From assembly GCA_030530205.1 (NCBI GenBank), contig JAUMVK010000019.1, forward strand, positions 1 through 64,000: a stretch of 64,000 bases of DNA. Direction: 5' to 3'. How positions within the stretch are numbered: the stretch's first letter is position 1; every line of letters starts with the position of its first letter. The notes below the pieces were generated by a model, which saw only the letters and a list, made by a program, of their open reading frames with translations, ran no database searches and was not told where the DNA came from. The translations under genes and the position numbers were made by a program. This DNA comes from RGIG3701 sp030530205 (GTDB lineage Bacteria > Planctomycetota > Planctomycetia > Pirellulales > Thermoguttaceae). Positions 58,934 through 64,000 of the stretch are shown in pieces.

Positions 58934-59749
58934 TTATTTCAGAGGCATGATCGTGATTCTGCGGAATTCGATCCCGCAGCCTTCGGACTGGAGCTGGATC
59001 TTGCCCGCCCGGGGCGAGACGTGCGTGGCGTGGTTCACGAACTTCCCGTTGAAGTAGCAGTCCACCGAGTCGCCGTCGCAGACCAGCTCGGCCGTGTTCC
59101 ACTCACCCATCGGATTTTCGTTTACGGCCGGTTTTACGTCCGTCGTGTCGGTCCAGTCCCGCGCAATGTCGAGCCTGCAAACGCGGTCGTTCCCCGTGAG
59201 CGTCTCTTCCGGCCCGTTTGCGTCGTAGATGAAATACTTGCCGCCGAGTTTCTCTTCGGCGCTGACGGTCGATTTGAGAAAAACGTCCTGGAGGTCTTTC
59301 AGCCCGACGGTCCAGAAATCGCCCGACGCGCCAAGGATCAGATTGTACTCGTGGGAGATCATCCAGACGCCGCCGAAGGAGCCGTCCTCACCGATGGAGT
59401 GGAACAGGATCCCGCTGTCCGGGGCCGCGCCGACTTTGGAGCCGTGAACTTCGCCGGTCCAGCGGTACTCAACGATGAGGCGGTAATTCTCGAACGACTC
59501 GTTCGTCGTGATGCAACCCATTTCTTCGCCGGTGACGTGGATCACGCCGTCCCGGACGGAGAAAACTCCCTTCGGGTCGCAGTTCCTGCTGCGGCCGCGC
59601 AGGTACGTGTACCAGTTGGTGAGGTCTTTCCCGTTGAAAAGTTCCCGGCTTTGCGTGACGGGCGTGGGAACCGGTTCCTCTGCCTGAATTTCTGCCAGTC
59701 CGAGGAAGATGGAAAGGAAAAGGGTGGAAAAAAGGAGGGCGGGTTTCAT
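58934..59749 (-). CDS. DUF1080 protein (3-keto-disaccharide hydrolase-like)
   Basis: A 271-residue exported protein. Signal peptide ends at IQAE. It is a complete single DUF1080 domain: SRELFNGKDLTNWYTYL, VFSVRDGVIHVTGEEMGCITTNESFENYRLIVEYRW, the substrate-side DSGILFHS, and SEGCGIEFRRITIMPL at the end. The family processes keto-glycosides or binds glycans. The start at 59749 is chosen for the signal peptide; the frame runs further upstream without support. It shares its 3' hairpin with the other DUF1080 gene at 12574. Confidence 0.88.
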   Translation of the reverse strand: MKPALLFSTLFLSIFLGLAEIQAEEPVPTPVTQSRELFNGKDLTNWYTYLRGRSRNCDPKGVFSVRDGVIHVTGEEMGCITTNESFENYRLIVEYRWTGEVHGSKVGAAPDSGILFHSIGEDGSFGGVWMISHEYNLILGASGDFWTVGLKDLQDVFLKSTVSAEEKLGGKYFIYDANGPEETLTGNDRVCRLDIARDWTDTTDVKPAVNENPMGEWNTAELVCDGDSVDCYFNGKFVNHATHVSPRAGKIQLQSEGCGIEFRRITIMPLK

Positions 59750-59811
59750 AAAAGGGTCCATTCTGTAAAAGCAAAAAAGGGAAACGGGTTTCTGGCTGAA
59801 CGGGAAATCCG

Positions 59812-60876
59812 TCAACTGTGCGGGATGAAACAGAAATTTTCATCCAGGTCTTCCACGAACCGCGCGAGCAAATCGGCCGCGTGTTCCATGTCGTCGAGCG
59901 AAATCATTTCCACCGGCGAGTGCATGTAACGGTTCGGAATGCTGACCAGACCGGTCGCGACTCCCGAGCGGGTCATCTGGATCACGAAGGCGTCCGTTCC
60001 ACCGGGACGGCCGTTTGCCATGAGCTGGTACGGGATCGCGTTCTGCTCGGCTTTTTCGCAAAGACGTTCCACCAGAATCGGATTGAAATTTGGGCCGCGC
60101 TTGATGACGGGGCCACTGCCGAGTTTAATGTCGCCGATCTTCTTTGGGTCCACGGTCGGGCAGTCGGTCGCATGGGTCACATCTACCGCGATCCCAACGT
60201 GCGGGTCAATGCCGAACGCGGCGGGTTTCGAACCTCTGTAGCCCTCTTCCTCCTGCGTGGCAGAGACGGCGTAAACCGCGCATTTCAGCTTGGCCGGATC
60301 GATTCGGCGCAGGGCTTCCATGATGACCCACACACCGGACCGGTCGTCCATTGCGCACGAGGCGAGCTGATTATTGCCCAGTTCCGTCTGGAACGTCCGG
60401 ACCGTGATCGTGTCGCCGATCGCCACTCTTTCCGCCGCTTCTTCCGCGCTTTTCGCCCCAATATCGACCCAGATCTCGTCGAGTTTCGAGGCTTTCGCCC
60501 GCTCCTCCGGTTCCAGGAGATGAATGGGTTTGCGGCCAATGATTCCGCCGACCGGACCGTTTTTCGTCCAGATCGTAACGTGCTGCCCGATGAGATTTTG
60601 CACGTCCCAGCCGCCGAGGGAGTGAACGTAGATGAAGCCGTTTTTTTCGATGTTCAGGACGCCCAGCCCGATCTGGTCGCAATGAGCGTCAAGCAGAACG
60701 CGCAGTTTCGCGCCGGGATTCCGGACCGCGATGACGTTTCCCATCACGTCGGTCGTAACCTCGTCGGCGAAATCCTTCACGTAGGCGCGCACGACGTCCT
60801 GCACCGGCTGCTCCGCGCCCGTTGCGCCGGAAGTGGTCAAAAGCTGATTGAAAAATTCTCTCTGTTTCCGTTCCAT
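59812..60876 (-). CDS. M42-family metallo-aminopeptidase
   Basis: A 354-residue co-catalytic zinc peptidase, usually forming a dodecameric tetrahedron that digests short peptides in the cytoplasm. Metal and catalytic residues are visible: DAHCDQIG, the bridging DDRSG, TQEEEGYRGSK with the catalytic Glu, AVDVTHATD, and late IPNRYMHSPVEMI. The start at 60876 has AAAGGA upstream; an extended -10 promoter lies just before the longer frame. Specificity (glutamyl versus general) cannot be read. Confidence 0.92.
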   Translation of the reverse strand: MERKQREFFNQLLTTSGATGAEQPVQDVVRAYVKDFADEVTTDVMGNVIAVRNPGAKLRVLLDAHCDQIGLGVLNIEKNGFIYVHSLGGWDVQNLIGQHVTIWTKNGPVGGIIGRKPIHLLEPEERAKASKLDEIWVDIGAKSAEEAAERVAIGDTITVRTFQTELGNNQLASCAMDDRSGVWVIMEALRRIDPAKLKCAVYAVSATQEEEGYRGSKPAAFGIDPHVGIAVDVTHATDCPTVDPKKIGDIKLGSGPVIKRGPNFNPILVERLCEKAEQNAIPYQLMANGRPGGTDAFVIQMTRSGVATGLVSIPNRYMHSPVEMISLDDMEHAADLLARFVEDLDENFCFIPHS

Positions 60877-60902
60877 GGTGAAAATCCTTTCTGATTTCAC
60901 CC

Positions 60903-60911
60903 ATTATACCA
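60903..60911 (-). promoter_or_regulatory. Extended -10 promoter of the M42 peptidase gene
   Basis: TGGTATAAT on the minus strand (TATAAT at 60903-60908) with a poor -35. The predicted start of transcription lies near 60895, supporting translation from 60876. Confidence 0.55.
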
Positions 60912-60949
60912 CACTCGGAAGCATCTGAACAGAGGGAGGGGGGAAATAG

Positions 60950-61155
60950 TTAGGAGTTAGGAGTGAGGAGTGAGGAGTGAGGAGTTGCGCTGGCGGTGGT
61001 ATGGGGGCGGGGGAACGCTGGTTTTGTAAAAATTAAANNNNNNNNNNTGAGGTGTGAGTTGTTACGCGGGCGCGGAACGCGGTGTATAGAACCACTACAA
61101 CCCAAAAACGCCGGCGGCTTTTCCAACTCCACACACCACACTCCTCACTCCTCAC
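60950..61155. repeat. Repeat-flanked segment with an assembly gap
   Basis: Tandem GTTAGGA / GTGAGGA units at 60950-60986 and their complement (CACACTCCTCACTCCTCAC) at 61133-61155 enclose ~145 bp with the 10-N gap at 61038-61047. The outer parts form inverted repeats, so the gap is probably due to repeat structure. No gene is visible inside. Confidence 0.6.
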
Positions 61156-61158
61156 TAT

Positions 61159-61953
61159 TTAAACCGGTTTTACGTGGGTGCGCAGGATTTGGACTCCTTT
61201 TTTGATCAGAGTTTGCGTCACGATCCGGGTCGCATCGTCGCGGGTCATGCCGGGATTTTTCTCGCACATCGGCCGGAGGAAACCTTTCCGGGAGTGACCC
61301 ACCAGAATCGGGATTTCCAGTTCCTGAAACCGGTCCATCTGCTCGACCAGCGTCCAGTTATGCGCGAAGGTTTTCCCGAACCCCAACCCCGGGTCGGCAA
61401 TCAGTTTTTCGCGTGGGATCCCCGCATCGAGCAGGGCGTCACGCCGGGCGGCGAGGTACGCCAGGACTTCGGCCGTTACGTCGTCGTACCTCGGGTTTTC
61501 CTGCATGGTTTTCGGAGTTCCTTTTTTGTGCATGAAGCAGATCGCGGCTCCAAAATCAACGGCGGCCCGGATCATTTCCGGGTCTTCTGCCCCCGAAATG
61601 TCGTTCAGGATCTCCACGCCATGTTCCAGCGCGAATCGGGCCGTTTCCGGATGGTACGTATCGACCGAAAGGAGCGGCTTTTCCAGCCCCAGAGCCTCCG
61701 CGCGGGCGAAGATCCCTTCAATGACCGGCGCGATTCGGCTAATCTCGACCGATGCGGAAACCGGGTCGCTCCCCGGGCGCGTGCTTTCGCCGCCCACGTC
61801 CAGAATGTCGGCCCCTTCGAGGAGCAGGGAGATCGCGTGTCCCGCCGGGTCCGGTCGGCCTCCGTCGGAAAACGAGTCGGGCGTCGCGTTGACGATCCCC
61901 ATCCAAAGCGGACGGGTGAGCGGAATGGAACGAAAAGCGGTTTTAATTTGCAT
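61159..61953 (-). CDS. folP: Dihydropteroate synthase
   Basis: Joins p-aminobenzoate to the pterin pyrophosphate in folate synthesis. The 264-residue length is normal. Blocks are MGIVNATPDSFSDGG, DILDVGGESTRPGS, LLSVDTYHPETA, EILNDISGA, LIADPGLGFGK and ILVGHSRKGFL, all conserved. The C-terminal RTHVKPV replaces the usual R-x-H-D-V. No ribosome-binding site is evident before the start. A repeat-containing gap of ~75 nt separates it from a family C element upstream. Confidence 0.95.
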   Translation of the reverse strand: MQIKTAFRSIPLTRPLWMGIVNATPDSFSDGGRPDPAGHAISLLLEGADILDVGGESTRPGSDPVSASVEISRIAPVIEGIFARAEALGLEKPLLSVDTYHPETARFALEHGVEILNDISGAEDPEMIRAAVDFGAAICFMHKKGTPKTMQENPRYDDVTAEVLAYLAARRDALLDAGIPREKLIADPGLGFGKTFAHNWTLVEQMDRFQELEIPILVGHSRKGFLRPMCEKNPGMTRDDATRIVTQTLIKKGVQILRTHVKPV

Positions 61954-62029
61954 TTTTTAAAATTTAAAATTCCAAATGGAAGTTTACCCCCCCATTCTAA
62001 ACACCAGGCCCGTTTCACTTCGACCTTTC

Positions 62030-62170
62030 ATTTAAACACGGATTTTCACGGATTTAAGGGATTAAATGAATTTCGTTTTGCTGGATTGAAGATCACCAAA
62101 AAAACACTTAATAAAATCCTTTAAATAATCCGTGGAAATCCTTTTAATCCGTGAAAATCCGTGTTTAAAT
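62030..62170. repeat. Repeat family C, copy 4 (141-bp palindromic element)
   Basis: ATTTAAACACGGATTT arm at 62030, its complement ending at 62170, with inner TTCACGGATT / AATCCGTGGAA arms. It lies between folP and the converging side of the porin gene; nothing else is recognised in 61954-62294. Confidence 0.85.
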
Positions 62171-62294
62171 TGAGGTTTGAATCAGGCTTCGCTCTCACTT
62201 GGGGAAGGGGGCGAGGTTTTTGAAACTTCCGTAAATGGCCTGAGGCCAGTTTGTACGACCGACCGCAGGCCTGGTTTTTATGGTGAAATTAAAC

Positions 62295-63785
62295 TCAGAA
62301 CGTCACCTGGACGCGGGTCCCGAAAACATGCTCCCAGCCGACCCGTCCGTCGAGGTCCTGACCTTTGGTGCCGACCCCTGAGTACTCGACACGTTCGATC
62401 GAGTAGTTGAACATCCAGCGCATATTTTCGTTCAGATACCAGTTCAGGCCGAACGTGTTGGCAAGGGCTTTCCCGTTGGTTCCCGTATGATTGGCGGCGC
62501 AGGAGTAACCGGCGGCCAGGTCGGTCGTATCGACCCAGGAGCACTGGTAAGCGATTTCCCACGCGCCGGGGCCGGTGAAGACGCCAACGCCGTCTTTGCA
62601 AGTACGGATGAAGGGGTTTTTCGGCTTGAGCAGACCGAACGATCCGCCCGCCTTGCGGTAGTTGCGGCTTTCGCCCGTCAGTGTGTAGGCGACTTCAACG
62701 TAGCCGGCGTTGACCGTGGCGTCTCCCGCAAGATCGTCCTGCATGAAGAAGACGCTGTGCTCCGCATCAATCGAAAACGCGCCACGGATCCAGTACAGTT
62801 CAAGGCCCACGACGTTCATATCATGCAGACCCGTCAGGAGTCCGGTATTCAACACAGCCGGGCAGATTGCCGTATCACCGGTGAAACTGCATTGCGTACC
62901 ATAATCCGAGGCTTTTGTCTGGTCGAAATGGCGGTAGGAATAACTCGCGCCCAGGTGCAGGAGGAACTTCTGGCCGCAGGAGTTTTCTGCGTACCAGGGT
63001 AAATAGGTCGCGCGGGTAGTGAACGCCATGTGACCGTGCTGGCCAACACAGCCCAGAGTTTTTTCTTTCATTGAGGACGCGAACGCGCCGGCGGCCCAGG
63101 TGAAACGATCCGCGTTCGACCAGTTGCTCACCAGGATACCAATGTTTCGGCTTCCGCAGATGGAGCGCATATTGTTCATATAGGACCGTTCCATAAAGAG
63201 AGTGGCTTCGGTGGCAGTCAATTCTTCACCGCTCCACGGTTCCTTCATGTGACCGATTTTCAGGTCCAACCCGCTTGGCATATTATAAAGACCGATCCAG
63301 AGGTCTTTGATGTTCGTGTTCGCGATGTCGTACGTCATGCGGTAGTTGATCATATCGTACCACGTGCCGCGCAGATCGATCCAGGCCTGACGGACTTTCA
63401 TGCCGTCATTCGGGGTATTTCCGGCAAACTCCGCGTCATCATCGAGGGAGCAGATACCCGTGTCCCATAAAATATTACCGCCCCATTTATTCTGGGGTTT
63501 TGTATACTTTTTTTTGTCCTCTTCGGCTTTCTTCAGTTCTGCCTTCAATTTGTCGTCGGCGAGCTGCTTTTTCACGGCGGCCACATCCTGCTGAAGCGCT
63601 GACCACTCACTGGCCGAAACGGTGATCATTTCCTCTTCGGCTTTGACCTCAGTTTCCGCCGCGGGGGTCGGAGTAAGCAACGATGATTTGGCATTGTCCT
63701 GGGCATTCAAGGCACAAATGGCCTGGAAGGAAAAAATTAAACCCGCTGAAATTTCCAGGGCCTTTACAAATGAACGCTTGTTCAT
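62295..63785 (-). CDS. Phosphate-selective porin O/P-type outer-membrane protein
   Basis: A 496-residue OprO/OprP-like porin. A signal peptide ends near CALNAQ. A coiled-coil-like charged segment (~55-95, SALQQDVAAVKKQLADDKLKAELKKAEEDKKK) precedes the barrel. The OprP pattern is clear: MKVRQAWIDLRGTWYDMINYRMTYDIA, DLKIGHMKEPWSGEELTATEATLFMERSYMNNM, NIGILVSNW, and a C-terminal RVQVTF ending in Phe. It should let anions such as phosphate pass the outer membrane. AAAGGA lies 8 nt upstream of the start. Confidence 0.88.
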   Translation of the reverse strand: MNKRSFVKALEISAGLIFSFQAICALNAQDNAKSSLLTPTPAAETEVKAEEEMITVSASEWSALQQDVAAVKKQLADDKLKAELKKAEEDKKKYTKPQNKWGGNILWDTGICSLDDDAEFAGNTPNDGMKVRQAWIDLRGTWYDMINYRMTYDIANTNIKDLWIGLYNMPSGLDLKIGHMKEPWSGEELTATEATLFMERSYMNNMRSICGSRNIGILVSNWSNADRFTWAAGAFASSMKEKTLGCVGQHGHMAFTTRATYLPWYAENSCGQKFLLHLGASYSYRHFDQTKASDYGTQCSFTGDTAICPAVLNTGLLTGLHDMNVVGLELYWIRGAFSIDAEHSVFFMQDDLAGDATVNAGYVEVAYTLTGESRNYRKAGGSFGLLKPKNPFIRTCKDGVGVFTGPGAWEIAYQCSWVDTTDLAAGYSCAANHTGTNGKALANTFGLNWYLNENMRWMFNYSIERVEYSGVGTKGQDLDGRVGWEHVFGTRVQVTF

Positions 63786-63963
63786 AGACGAATCCTTTCA
63801 TAAATGAACGTCTGTTTATAATCAGTTGATTATCTTTTCGACCGTTACAATTCAATTTTTTAGCGAAATTGATTTTAATGGCAAAGGTTACTTATTTTGT
63901 TTATTTTGTTTTATCGGTAAAGATTAAGTCTCTGGAATCCAGCGAAATTTTTCCCTGTACACC

Positions 63964-63991
63964 TTGCGCAAAAATGGAATGTGGGTATAAT
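63964..63991 (+). promoter_or_regulatory. Candidate promoter running out of the window
   Basis: TTGCGC (63964-63969), 16-nt spacer, perfect TATAAT (63986-63991). Any gene it drives lies beyond 64000. Between 63786 and 63963 nothing else was recognised. Confidence 0.45.
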
Positions 63992-64000
63992 ATTAAAAAA

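Noticed and set aside
6222..62170. CRISPR-like arrays from the many palindromic repeats
   Set aside because: Copies are kilobases apart, of unequal length, without regular spacers or cas genes.
62222..62284. A terminator for the OprO/P porin gene
   Set aside because: Only short GGCCTG / CAGGCC pairings with a large loop are visible, with no U-tract in the right place.

Overview
The window looks like a Planctomycetota chromosome segment, probably Pirellulales-like and from a metagenome-derived draft assembly (there are N runs at 25045-25144 and 61038-61047). The reasons are a DUF1559 prepilin-like protein with its H-X9-DG motif, a PEP-CTERM surface protein, DUF1080 and Gfo/Idh/MocA carbohydrate genes, large porins, many secreted proteins without a recognisable family, and a Gram-negative lipopolysaccharide (KDO) toolkit. 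Desulfoferrodoxin and a futalosine-type menaquinone gene fit a microaerobic or anaerobic life. The phylum assignment is an inference from gene content.

Region 1 to about 21 kb is catabolic and accessory: superoxide reductase, a very large clan GH-D-like glycoside hydrolase with an NPCBM domain, a secreted beta-propeller/cytochrome c protein, a metallophosphoesterase, an alpha/beta hydrolase with a GATase1-like partner, an FAD oxidoreductase, DUF1080, a sugar isomerase-like TIM barrel, serC, a coiled-coil porin, a Gfo/Idh/MocA dehydrogenase, a GT2 glycosyltransferase, a YhcH-type protein and a 3-hydroxyisobutyrate dehydrogenase-like reductase. This part is dense in short dispersed palindromic repeats. 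One repeat cluster is read in frame inside the FAD oxidoreductase.

Region 21 to 34 kb mixes housekeeping (trmL, a tRNA-Val(GAC) locus split by an assembly gap, kdsC) with secreted proteins of unknown function. It includes a 1081-residue protein downstream of kdsC that looks like an LptC/LptA-type LPS-transport component, and an aminotransferase-fold protein that has lost its catalytic lysine.

Region 34 to 50 kb is core: rpoD and dnaG in one block, ispD, mqnD, a DUF1015 protein, parA-parB with four parS sites within 7 kb, a bile-acid/sodium symporter-like protein, mrp, a histidine-phosphatase-fold protein lacking its catalytic histidines, and rpe. Region 50 to 64 kb holds an EF-hand lipoprotein, an autotransporter-repeat PEP-CTERM protein, a DUF1559 prepilin with a duplicated signal motif, a short DnaA, kdsD, a GHL10-type protein, a second DUF1080 protein, an M42 peptidase, folP and an OprO/P-type porin. 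The parAB/parS cluster about 10 kb from a dnaA gene suggests the window is origin-proximal.

Promoters are easy to see: many genes have near-consensus TTGACA / TATAAT boxes 16-17 nt apart, which matches the rpoD encoded here. The most unusual material is (i) the repeat families, two of which have entered protein-coding sequence in frame, (ii) a covarying 3' hairpin family, (iii) two apparent pseudoenzymes, and (iv) the large Lpt-like protein.
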